From assembly GCF_001673365.1 (NCBI RefSeq), contig NZ_LZLS01000184.1:1-64000 (forward strand): a DNA stretch of 64,000 nucleotides, in the 5' to 3' direction. Source of the stretch: Mycobacterium asiaticum. GTDB lineage: Bacteria; Actinomycetota; Actinomycetes; Mycobacteriales; Mycobacteriaceae. Shown here piece after piece: positions 16,409 to 24,174 of the stretch. The first letter of the stretch is position 1. Each line of letters begins with the position of its first letter. The notes below the pieces were generated by a model that saw only the letters and a list, made by a program, of their open reading frames with translations, was not told where the DNA came from and did no database searches. Both the position numbers and the translations under genes were made by a program.

Positions 16409-17491
16409 ATGACTCAGGCTGACGCCCGGCAGGCGCTGCCCGCGTGGCAGTTTTTCCAGGAAATGCTCACCAATGTCACCAACATCGTGACCGAGGACGC
16501 CGAAACTGAACGCGAGTTGCTCGAAGGACTGCGGGTGATCGCTCGTGTCTCGTCATTGTGCTCACAGATGGCCGTCGAAGCCGACCTCGCCCAGCCAGTG
16601 TTCTTCGATATGTGTTCGCCGAGCCGGATGGTCGGCGGTCCCAACCCGGACGGCAACTACTACCTGGCGATGATCCGCGGTGATCGCCGCTACCGGATCA
16701 CCGGCAGTCGTGGAACCAGCGCCTATCTCGGCCTGCAGATCCTCGCCGGAACGGGACTGACGCCGCGCCGCATGGCCGGGTACCTCAGCGACACCGACTT
16801 GGCCTTGAACTCAGGGGAATTCGAGCTCATCCTGTCCGCCGAGAGACCCACGGACAACGCACAGTGGCTGCAGATCCCCGAAGACGCCTCCTCGGTGGTC
16901 GTTCGCGAGTACATCGGTGACCGCTCCGTGGAACAGCTGGCAACTCTGAACATCGAAGCGCTCGACCCCGACCCGGTGGCCCCGCTGACCGACGCCGCGC
17001 TGTCCGAACAATTCACGGCGATGGCATGGTCGCTGATGAAGCTCGCCACACTGCACCGCACCATCAAACCCGAGCTGCTCGACTCCCCCAACACGCTGCT
17101 GACCGCCGAGGCGGCCGATCTGGGAGCCGCCGACACGACGCCGGACAATCTCTACATGCTCGGCACGTTCCGGCTCGAGCCGGACCAGGCTTTGGTGCTG
17201 GACATCGAACCACCCGACACCAGGTACTGGAACGTCACGCTAGAGAATATCTGGCACGAATGCCTCGAGCCCCGCCGTCGACACAGTTCGGTGACCAATC
17301 GTGCCGTCAACCCCGACCCGGACGGGCGGGTGCGCATCGCAATCTCGGCGCAGGACTTCGGATTTGGGCATTGGCTCGACACCGGTGGCCGGCATCGGGG
17401 CTTCATCGTGCTGCGCTGGCTGGATAACCCCACGCCGCCCGACGTCAGCGTGTCGGTCCGGACGTCGACTTCGTGCACGGCACAACCATGA
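16409..17491 (+). CDS. DUF1214 domain protein (copy 1 of a repeated module)
   Basis: The product has 360 residues when started at the ATG at 16409, which follows a GAAAGGTGAGG ribosome site; the frame is open to 16322 but without support. The C-terminal third has the DUF1214 signature: YWNVTLENIW and WLDTGGRHRGFIVLRWL. The middle part (YYLAMIRGDRRYRITGSRGT) is beta-rich. No signal peptide is seen. The function of DUF1214 is unknown. Its stop overlaps the sulfotransferase start by 4 nt (ATGA), and a paralogous pair with the same lengths and overlap occurs at 53894-56166, which argues that the two proteins work together. Confidence 0.82.
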   Translation: MTQADARQALPAWQFFQEMLTNVTNIVTEDAETERELLEGLRVIARVSSLCSQMAVEADLAQPVFFDMCSPSRMVGGPNPDGNYYLAMIRGDRRYRITGSRGTSAYLGLQILAGTGLTPRRMAGYLSDTDLALNSGEFELILSAERPTDNAQWLQIPEDASSVVVREYIGDRSVEQLATLNIEALDPDPVAPLTDAALSEQFTAMAWSLMKLATLHRTIKPELLDSPNTLLTAEAADLGAADTTPDNLYMLGTFRLEPDQALVLDIEPPDTRYWNVTLENIWHECLEPRRRHSSVTNRAVNPDPDGRVRIAISAQDFGFGHWLDTGGRHRGFIVLRWLDNPTPPDVSVSVRTSTSCTAQP

Positions 17492-18687
17492 CAGCGCTAT
17501 CCGAACGATTCGCCCCGGAACGACTGATCGCGTCGGCCTGCGAGGAAACCGGCCACGACGACTTCGGCCAGACTTCTGACGACATCTCCGGCGATGGTGG
17601 CTGGCGGCACGGACTCGAATTGGTCACCGCGGGTCTTATCAACGAGGCCAGGCTATCGCCGATAGGCGTCGAAATCGCATACCTCGATCTCATGCGCGCG
17701 CTGAAGAACCGGCTGGACGTAATCGCTTGGCGCAACGAACATCCCGAGATCGCCACCTGGGGTATCGAGGCACCGATTTTCATCGTCGGGCAGCCGCGCA
17801 CGGGTACCACGATTCTCTACGATCTGCTCGCCCAGGATCCGGATCTGCGTGCCCCGCTGACCTGGGAGGTGGATGCGCCACTACCGGTGCCGCAGCCCGA
17901 GACCTACCACAACGATCCGCGCATCGCCGCCACCCAGGCCAGCCTGGAGATGTCCGAGCAAATCATTCCCGGCTTCTTGAAGTTTCATCCAATGGGCGCC
18001 CAGGTCGGTCAGGAGTGCGTGCGCATCACCGCCAGCGAGTTCACTTCCATGATCTTCTCGGTCCAGTACCGGCTGCCCAGCTACTATCGGTGGCTGCTCC
18101 ATGAGGCCGACCACGCCGGCGCTTACCGCTTTCACCGAATGTTCCTGCAGCACTTGCAGTCTGGCGTTTCAGGTCAGTGGCTTTTGAAATCCCCAGCGCA
18201 CCTGTGGCAACTCGATGCGCTATTGGGTGAGTACCCCGACGCGTTGATCGTGCAGACCCACCGCGATCCACTCAACGTCATCTCCTCGATCGCCGCCCTG
18301 ACCCGTCACCTGCGGCGGATGGGCAGCGACGAATCCGAGATCGCCGAGTGTGCCGCTCAGTCCTACGAGGAGATCGTCGTCGGTCTGGATCGCGAGATGG
18401 CCCTGCGCGACAGCGGCAAGGTCCCCACCGAGCGGGTGATCGACGTGCACTACGCCGATTTCATCGCCGACCCGTGGACCACGATCGGCGGCATCTACCA
18501 GAAGTTGGGCCGCGAGCTACGCCCGGACACCGAACAGAAGATGCGGGATTTCCTGGCGGACCACCCGGGTGACGGTGGACGCGGTCGCTACACGTGGTCA
18601 GACACCGGGTTGGACGCCGGGGAGGTACGCGAGCGGGTGAGTGCCTACCAGGAGCGCTACGCGGTCCCGACCGAGCAGTTGCGATGA
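17488..18687 (+). CDS. Sulfotransferase-family protein (copy 1 of a repeated module)
   Basis: From the ATG at 17488, which overlaps the DUF1214 stop as ATGA, the protein has 399 residues; a GTG at 17473 is possible but less likely. The PAPS 5'-phosphosulfate loop is seen as FIVGQPRTGTTILYDLL (about 96-112), and the 3'-phosphate region as QTHRDPLNVISSIAAL. Lys in LLKSPAH is conserved. Such proteins transfer sulfate from PAPS to hydroxyl groups; mycobacterial members modify sugars and lipids. No membrane segment is seen. Substrate unknown; the coupling to DUF1214 is the strongest clue. Confidence 0.88.
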   Translation: MTALSERFAPERLIASACEETGHDDFGQTSDDISGDGGWRHGLELVTAGLINEARLSPIGVEIAYLDLMRALKNRLDVIAWRNEHPEIATWGIEAPIFIVGQPRTGTTILYDLLAQDPDLRAPLTWEVDAPLPVPQPETYHNDPRIAATQASLEMSEQIIPGFLKFHPMGAQVGQECVRITASEFTSMIFSVQYRLPSYYRWLLHEADHAGAYRFHRMFLQHLQSGVSGQWLLKSPAHLWQLDALLGEYPDALIVQTHRDPLNVISSIAALTRHLRRMGSDESEIAECAAQSYEEIVVGLDREMALRDSGKVPTERVIDVHYADFIADPWTTIGGIYQKLGRELRPDTEQKMRDFLADHPGDGGRGRYTWSDTGLDAGEVRERVSAYQERYAVPTEQLR

Positions 18688-18738
18688 GGATTGCTGAATA
18701 AACCCGTCCGAAATTGAATTCAGAATGCCCCCAAAAGT

Positions 18739-19146
18739 GTGACGAACGACATAGAATCCCGGCTTGTGACGACCCCGTCGAACCCGTGGGGCGACGAACG
18801 ACGGAGACTCTCGCACCAGCTCCAGATGCGAGGTCAAACACTTGGCCGCAGACAGGCGCGACGGCTGAGCCGGCGCTTTGCGCTCGTCGGCGTACACATT
18901 CCGGCGGCGCGCCTGCAGCAGTTGGTTACTGGATCACCGGTGGCGGACAAGGAGTTGACTGACGTCAACTTCGCCTTGATCGCTACTCGGTACAACCGCG
19001 AGAAACGGACCGCTAAACGCAACCGCCTGCGGCGCCGCTGCAGACACCTGACCCTTTGCGTCGGTCTCATCCTGGTCGCGCTGAATTTCCTTTTCTGCAT
19101 TGCCTATTGCTTCTTCAGTCTGACCCAGCAAGCCGCGCCTATGTAA
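18739..19146 (+). CDS. Small membrane-anchored protein, unknown function
   Basis: The protein has 135 residues from GTG 18739; a GTG at 18766 would give 126 and neither start has a good ribosome site. The N-terminal two thirds are strongly basic (RRRLSHQLQMRGQTLGRRQA, EKRTAKRNRLRRRCRHL). One membrane helix follows near the C-terminus (LCVGLILVALNFLFCIAYCF, about 106-125), so it is probably a tail-anchored protein with a positively charged cytoplasmic part. No family is recognised. It precedes the PE_PGRS gene by 53 bp on the same strand. Confidence 0.55.
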   Translation: MTNDIESRLVTTPSNPWGDERRRLSHQLQMRGQTLGRRQARRLSRRFALVGVHIPAARLQQLVTGSPVADKELTDVNFALIATRYNREKRTAKRNRLRRRCRHLTLCVGLILVALNFLFCIAYCFFSLTQQAAPM

Positions 19147-19199
19147 GCGCTTCGCCGCGCTGAACTGCCCGTTTGCCGACCCGACAAGGAGGCAATCCG

Positions 19200-20273
19200 A
19201 TGTCGTATTTGTCAGCCGTGCCGGACCTGCTGTCAGCGGCCGCGACAAACGTTGCCGGCATAGGTGCGGCGTTGAACGCGGCGAACGCGGCAGGGCCCGC
19301 CACCGAAATGGTGGCCGCCGGTGCCGATGAGGTCTCCGCTGCGTTGGCGGCGGTGTTCAGCAACAACGCCCGGGCCTATCGAACGCTGAGCGTCCAAGCG
19401 GCGGCTTTTCACGAGCAGTTCGTGCAAGCCCTCAGTGCGGCGAGCGGCAGCTATGCCACCGCCGAGACGACCAATGTCGCGGCGCTGTTGCAGCGCGCGC
19501 CGCAGGCACTGCTCGACGCCGTCAACGCTCCCACCCAGGCCGCAATGGGCCGCCCGCTGATCGGCAACGGGGCTGACGGACGGCCCGGAACCGGCGAGAG
19601 CGGCGGTCCGGGTGGACTGCTGTTCGGCAACGGCGGCAATGGCGGGTCCGGGGGCGACAGCCGGTTCGGCGGTAACGGGGGTGCCGCCGGGATGATCGGC
19701 AATGGCGGCAACGGCGGGCAGGGCGGAAAGGCCGGTGCTATCAACAAGATCGCCCCGCCCGGGGGCAACGGCGGAGCCGGCGGGTGGCTGTTCGGCAACG
19801 GCGGAGCCGGCGGCGAGGGCGGATTGGGCGGCGCGAAGATGACCGGCGGGTGGGGCGGCTACGGGGGAAACGCCGGGTGGTTCGGCAACGGCGGCGCCGG
19901 TGGGCCGGGGGCCGCCGGTGGGCTCGGCGGAGGTGACGGCGGCAACGGCGGCAACGGCGGGCAATTCCTCGGCAATGGCGGAGCCGGCGGCAACGGCTAT
20001 GGCTCCAGCACCGCGCTGCGCGGCGGGGTAGGCGGCGACGGCGGTGACGGCGGGCAGTTCGGCAACGGCGGTAGCGGCGGTCGCGGGGGCCAGGCGTCAC
20101 TCGTCGACGGCTCCGGTGGTGCCGGCGGCAGCGGCGGCAGCGCGCAGTTCGTCGGCGACGGCGGCAACGGTGGTGCCGGCGGAGGAGGCTTCGACCCCGC
20201 CCACGGTGGCGCCGGGGGTAGCCGTGGCGAGTACTTCGGCCAGCCCGGACAGCAGGGCGCCGACGGCACCTGA
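19200..20273 (+). CDS. PE_PGRS family protein
   Basis: The protein has 357 residues from the ATG at 19200, preceded by AAGGAGG; the frame is open to 19173. Residues 1 to about 92 are a PE domain (SYLSAVPDLLSAAATNVAGI, later AAAFHEQFVQALSAASGSYA). A short linker has the family motif GRPLIGNGADG, and from about 120 to the end there are Gly-Gly-Ala / Gly-Asn-Gly repeats (GGNGG, GGAGG, LFGNGG). PE domains direct export by type VII secretion, and PGRS proteins lie at the cell surface. The gene is intact and stands alone, without a PPE partner. It marks the genome as a slow-growing type mycobacterium. Confidence 0.95.
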   Translation: MSYLSAVPDLLSAAATNVAGIGAALNAANAAGPATEMVAAGADEVSAALAAVFSNNARAYRTLSVQAAAFHEQFVQALSAASGSYATAETTNVAALLQRAPQALLDAVNAPTQAAMGRPLIGNGADGRPGTGESGGPGGLLFGNGGNGGSGGDSRFGGNGGAAGMIGNGGNGGQGGKAGAINKIAPPGGNGGAGGWLFGNGGAGGEGGLGGAKMTGGWGGYGGNAGWFGNGGAGGPGAAGGLGGGDGGNGGNGGQFLGNGGAGGNGYGSSTALRGGVGGDGGDGGQFGNGGSGGRGGQASLVDGSGGAGGSGGSAQFVGDGGNGGAGGGGFDPAHGGAGGSRGEYFGQPGQQGADGT

Positions 20274-20332
20274 CCGTAAATGAAGTAGAACTACGCAAGC
20301 ACCCAGCCCTCCCAAGCAGGAATGCTGCTGGA

Positions 20333-21676
20333 ATGACCCTTTTGACGGCCTTTCCATCTCCTACCGAACTGGACGCGCGCACGCCAGCCGACCGCGACCG
20401 CGCCATCGACGTCATTCGCATCACCGCCCTGGTTGGGGTGGTGATCGGCCACACCGTGATGGCAACCAGCATCATCCGCGACGGGGTGCTGATCTGGGAC
20501 AACCTGCTGACCACCTCGACGGTGTTTCAGGCGTTGACGTGGATTTTCCAGATCATGCCTCTGTTCTTTTTCGCCGGTACGGCCGCATGCCTGAGCTCCT
20601 GGCAACCCGGTAGCAACTGGGGTGGCTGGCTGATGAAGCGCAGCACTCGCCTGTTCCGACCCGTCTTCCACTACTTCGGGTTCTGGGCAGTCGCGTTGAC
20701 CCTGCTGTATCCACTCCTGCCACAACATGTTTACGAACCCGTTGCGGGTATCAGCATTCAATTGCTGTGGTTTCTGGGCGTTTACGTGCTGGTGTTGGCC
20801 GCGATGCCGGCGCTGTACCGGATCACCACGACGGCCCGTCTCACCGCCGGTGTCGTCGGCGTCTATGCGGCCGTCGCGTTGATCGACGCCATCCGGCTGC
20901 ACTGGGCCGCCGCCGCGCCCCTGGGCTACCTCAATCTTGCCGTCTGGCTCATCCCCGGCATGTTCGGCGTCGCCTACCGCCGCCACCTGCTGACCGGCCG
21001 TGCCGCGCTGGGCACAGCTGCGGCCCTGCTCGCGGTCGACGTCGCGCTGCTGCGGTGGGGGCCCTACGAGCTGAGCCTGGTCGGCATCGAAGGTCAACGC
21101 CTCCCCAACATGAGCCCCCCGTCGCTGCTACTCGCCGGGCATGCAATCGTGTTGAGCGCGTTGGCTATTGCGGCAGCACCGGCGATCAATCGGTGGGCAC
21201 GACGCCCCCGCGTGTGGTGGTGCACCGCCGTCGGCAACTCCGGCGCGATGACCCTCTACCTGTGGCACATGCCCGCGCTACTGGCCGTGCACGTGGCGTT
21301 CGACACTCTTGGCCACCCCCGTTTCCCCGGGCAGCCGGGCTTCCTCACGGTCACCTTCGCGCAGCTGTTCATCATGATCGGCGTCGTAGCTGTGTTGTTC
21401 CTGGTGTTACGGCCGTTGGAAAACAACCCGTTGCCGGGTTGGGATCACGTGCCGGCCGTCACGTCAAAGTGGCGCGGCGCCGCGATCGGCACGTTGCTGT
21501 GCGTGGCGGGTGCCGCAGTCCTCGCCGCGGTGAAGTGGGGCCTCAAGGATGACGGTCTGGTGTGCGTGGCCGTGATGCTCACCGCACTGCTCACCGCTCG
21601 CGGTCTGGCCGCGGCACGGCTGGCTCAGGTCGCCGGGGCGCTGGGGCGCGCGCTGGGGATTCGCGCCGTCGGTTAA
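20333..21676 (+). CDS. Membrane acyltransferase (acyltransferase 3 family)
   Basis: The protein has 447 residues with about ten hydrophobic helices. The first helix region RDRAIDVIRITALVGVVIGH has the conserved RxxxxDxxR...H pattern of acyltransferase 3 proteins, which transfer acyl groups to sugars or lipids at the inner membrane. Further helices include LWFLGVYVLVLAAMPALY and LFIMIGVVAVLFLVL, and LYLWHMPAL is a typical late motif. It converges on the MarR gene: the two stop codons share the TTAA at 21673-21676. Acceptor unknown. Confidence 0.85.
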   Translation: MTLLTAFPSPTELDARTPADRDRAIDVIRITALVGVVIGHTVMATSIIRDGVLIWDNLLTTSTVFQALTWIFQIMPLFFFAGTAACLSSWQPGSNWGGWLMKRSTRLFRPVFHYFGFWAVALTLLYPLLPQHVYEPVAGISIQLLWFLGVYVLVLAAMPALYRITTTARLTAGVVGVYAAVALIDAIRLHWAAAAPLGYLNLAVWLIPGMFGVAYRRHLLTGRAALGTAAALLAVDVALLRWGPYELSLVGIEGQRLPNMSPPSLLLAGHAIVLSALAIAAAPAINRWARRPRVWWCTAVGNSGAMTLYLWHMPALLAVHVAFDTLGHPRFPGQPGFLTVTFAQLFIMIGVVAVLFLVLRPLENNPLPGWDHVPAVTSKWRGAAIGTLLCVAGAAVLAAVKWGLKDDGLVCVAVMLTALLTARGLAAARLAQVAGALGRALGIRAVG

Positions 21677-22158
21677 TCGTCGCGTGCTGCCGCGCTGGCC
21701 GCGCCGGGTTCTTCGGACCCGGGCGCGGCCAGCAGCATGTGCAACGTTTTTCGCAACTCGTCGAGTCGGCGGGGACCGAGTAGCTGTTCCCAACTTTTCT
21801 CTAATTCGATTGCGTTGGAACGCATTACGCGCAACACCTGGCGACCGCGCGAGGTGAGTTCGATGATCCGGGTGCGGGCGTCGACCGGATTCGGCAGGCG
21901 GCTGACATAGCCGTGCCGTTCCAGCGCCGTGACCGCCTGGGCCACCGCCTGCCGGCTCACTCCGAGTCGGTCGGCCAGATCCGAGGCGTGCAGTCCGCCG
22001 GTGGCAAGAGGTACCAGCGCAACCGCCTGGGCAGGACGGATGCCGTCCAGTCCGGCCGCCGCGAACGCCGCCCTCAATCTCGGCCCGCCGTTCGCCGCCA
22101 CCAATTGCACCAGGGCGGGCACGGTCGGTTCCCACTGTCCATCCCCGAGGCGTCGCAC
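21673..22158 (-). CDS. MarR-family transcriptional regulator
   Basis: The protein has 161 residues. The winged helix (about 50-115) contains LHASDLADRLGVSRQAVAQA, then VTALERHGYVSRLPNPVDAR with the wing arginines, ending in IIELTSRGRQVL. The C-terminus is Ala-rich. It is divergent from the LpqC-like lipoprotein, and a perfect inverted repeat at 22187-22205 lies between them. Likely represses itself and perhaps the esterase; inducer unknown. Confidence 0.9.
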   Translation of the reverse strand: MRRLGDGQWEPTVPALVQLVAANGGPRLRAAFAAAGLDGIRPAQAVALVPLATGGLHASDLADRLGVSRQAVAQAVTALERHGYVSRLPNPVDARTRIIELTSRGRQVLRVMRSNAIELEKSWEQLLGPRRLDELRKTLHMLLAAPGSEEPGAASAAARDD

Positions 22159-22186
22159 GGGTCAAAGTCTGCCATCAGAATTGAAT

Positions 22187-22205
22187 TTGACAAGTTGCTT
22201 GTCAA
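22187..22205. promoter_or_regulatory. Probable MarR operator
   Basis: TTGACAAG (22187-22194) and CTTGTCAA (22198-22205) form a perfect 8-bp inverted repeat with a 3-nt spacer, between the divergent MarR and LpqC-like genes. Size and AT-rich TTGACAAG half sites fit MarR-family operators. The TTGACA of the left arm could also act as a -35 box for the lipoprotein gene, so binding would block transcription. Confidence 0.75.
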
Positions 22206-22234
22206 TCATGCGGATGTGCTGTCACCATGGGCTG

Positions 22235-23176
22235 ATGGCATCTCGATCCGCCCGGGCCGGCATCGTATTCGTCGTCTCGGTTGTGGCCCTCTTGGTAGGG
22301 GGCTGTTTCGCGGGCGGCCACGCGGCGGGTGCACCCGACCATCCGACGATCCCGGTCGGCAAGTCCTCCCAGAGCATCAAATGGGACGGTGCCGACCGGA
22401 CGTTCAACGTCTACCGCCCACCCGGTTTGACGGACCCCGCGCCACTGGTGGTGATGCTGCACGGCGGCTACGGCGACGGAGACCAGGCCGAACGGTCCTA
22501 TCACTGGGACACCGAGGCCGACAAAGGGCACTTCCTGGTTGCTTACCCCGACGGGCGGGGACGGGCGTGGAACGCCGGCTCGTGCTGTGGCATGCCATCC
22601 CAAACCAATCTCGACGACGTCGGATTCATCGCGGCCGTCGTCTCGGCAATCGAGCGTCAGATTCCCGTCGACCCGGCCCGCGTGTACGCGACGGGTATGT
22701 CGAACGGCGCCATGATGTCGCTGCGACTGGCGTGCGAGACGGACATCTTCGCCGCGATCGCGCCGGTGGCGGGCACCTTGGTCACCGATTGTTCACGCGC
22801 GCGGCCTACCTCGGTGCTGCAGATTCACGGTACTGCCGACGCCAGCGTCCCTTATAACGGCGGGCCCGGTAAAGCGTTGAAGCGCAACGGAAGTCCGCGC
22901 GTCGATGGCCTACCGGTGCCGTCGGTGACAGCCACCTGGCGAACGATCGACAACTGCGGACCACCGACCTCGACCACCGCCGGAGCGGTGACTGCCGAGA
23001 CGGCTGGATGTCCCGACGGACGCACCGTCGAGTTGATCTCGGTGGCCGACGCCGGCCATCAGTGGCCAGGCAGTGTCCGCGGTCCCATCTTGGAGCGACT
23101 CCGCCTACCAGAGCCTTCGACAGCGCTCGACGCCACCGACACCATCTGGCAGTTCTTCAGTCAGCACCGCCGCTGA
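22235..23176 (+). CDS. lpqC: Lipoprotein esterase, LpqC / PHB-depolymerase-like
   Basis: The frame is open to 21929 but overlaps the MarR gene and the operator; the ATG at 22235 starts a clean lipoprotein signal (MASRSARAG, hydrophobic core, then LLVGGC), giving 313 residues. The catalytic part is an alpha/beta hydrolase of the poly(3-hydroxybutyrate) depolymerase family: VVMLHGGYG for the oxyanion hole, GMSNGAMMS as the Ser elbow, IHGTADASVPY with the acid, and ADAGHQWPG with the His. It is probably anchored outside the membrane and cleaves esters. M. tuberculosis LpqC has this architecture. Confidence 0.82.
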   Translation: MASRSARAGIVFVVSVVALLVGGCFAGGHAAGAPDHPTIPVGKSSQSIKWDGADRTFNVYRPPGLTDPAPLVVMLHGGYGDGDQAERSYHWDTEADKGHFLVAYPDGRGRAWNAGSCCGMPSQTNLDDVGFIAAVVSAIERQIPVDPARVYATGMSNGAMMSLRLACETDIFAAIAPVAGTLVTDCSRARPTSVLQIHGTADASVPYNGGPGKALKRNGSPRVDGLPVPSVTATWRTIDNCGPPTSTTAGAVTAETAGCPDGRTVELISVADAGHQWPGSVRGPILERLRLPEPSTALDATDTIWQFFSQHRR

Positions 23177-23179
23177 GAC

Positions 23180-24172
23180 TCAGTCGCCCTCTAGCTGGCG
23201 GTGTTCGATCAATTCACGAATTCCGCCCGCCCCCAACCGCTCCCGAAACGCGGGCGCCGTGTAGCCGACGACCGTCGCATCCGTGCGGGCCCGTGCGGTG
23301 GCCGAACGCGGCAGGTGAAACAGCACACCGATTTCGCCGAAGTAGTCGCCCGGCCCGACCACTTTAAAGAATTCCTCACCGCCGTCGGCCAATTCGTGCA
23401 CGATCTCGATCTCGCCTTCGGTGACGATGTAGATCAGTTCGCCCATCGTGCTTTGCTCGAACAACACTTCGCCGGCCTTCAACTGCACCGACTCCGGTTC
23501 TCGATCCGTTTCGGCGAAATCAGGTGTCAGCTCCACGACGCGGTCGGCCAGTGGCAGCATCCGGCTGTCGTGGGTCGCGACCACCACCACCCGGTCGCCG
23601 TCGGCAAGTTCGCGGATCAGCCGCAGCACCTCTTCCACCTGGATGAAGTCCAGGTGCGCCGTGGGCTCGTCGGCCAAAATCAGCGGCGGATCCAGCGCGA
23701 TGGCCCGAGCCACCGCGACCCGCTGCTGCTGTCCGCCGCTGAGGTCACCGGGACGATGCTTCATCCGGTCGGCGAGGTTGACACGCTCCAGCAATTCGAT
23801 GGCCCGCTTGCGTGAGGCCTTCAGCGACATGCCGGCTGCCCGCATCGGCACCATCACGTTCTCCAGCGCGGTCAGGCTGGGGACCAGGTTGAACGCCTGG
23901 AAGACAATGCCGACCTTGTCGCGCCGATACTTGGCCAGCGCGGCGCCGTCGAGGGTGGTGATGTCGTCGTCGTCGAACTTGATCGCCCCGGACTTGGGCC
24001 GCAGGATGCCACCGAGACACGACAGTAGTGTCGTCTTTCCGCAACCACTGGGGCCGAGCAGGATCACCAGCGACCCGGCAGACACGTCGAGGTTCAGCCC
24101 GTTGATCGGACGCAATGCGTAGCCACCGCTGTAGTACTCGACGACGAGGTTCTGGATGCTGAGGTCACTCAC
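23180..24172 (-). CDS. ABC transporter ATP-binding protein with C-terminal cyclic-nucleotide-binding domain (Rv0073-like)
   Basis: The protein has 330 residues, the length I recall for Rv0073. Residues 1-220 are a MacB/LolD-type ATPase: Walker A GPSGCGKTT, Q loop VFQAFNLVPSL, signature LSGGQQQR, Walker B LILADEPTAHLD, H loop VATHD. Residues about 225-325 are a cyclic-nucleotide-binding domain (AGEVLFEQSTMGELIYIVTE, GDYFGEIGVLFHLPRSATAR). It forms a transporter with the permease encoded 2 bp upstream. The added domain suggests gating by cAMP or a related ligand. The old label of glutamine transporter is not supported by the FtsX-like permease. Confidence 0.9.
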   Translation of the reverse strand: MSDLSIQNLVVEYYSGGYALRPINGLNLDVSAGSLVILLGPSGCGKTTLLSCLGGILRPKSGAIKFDDDDITTLDGAALAKYRRDKVGIVFQAFNLVPSLTALENVMVPMRAAGMSLKASRKRAIELLERVNLADRMKHRPGDLSGGQQQRVAVARAIALDPPLILADEPTAHLDFIQVEEVLRLIRELADGDRVVVVATHDSRMLPLADRVVELTPDFAETDREPESVQLKAGEVLFEQSTMGELIYIVTEGEIEIVHELADGGEEFFKVVGPGDYFGEIGVLFHLPRSATARARTDATVVGYTAPAFRERLGAGGIRELIEHRQLEGD

Positions 24173-24174
24173 CG

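Noticed and set aside
19580..20270. CRISPR-like or minisatellite array
   Set aside because: The repeats are the Gly-rich codon repeats of the PGRS domain in one open frame; no spacers of uniform length.
20291..21097. Minus-strand frame of 268 codons opposite the acyltransferase
   Set aside because: Low-complexity Gln/Arg/Asp composition, no family motif, fully antisense to a good membrane protein gene.
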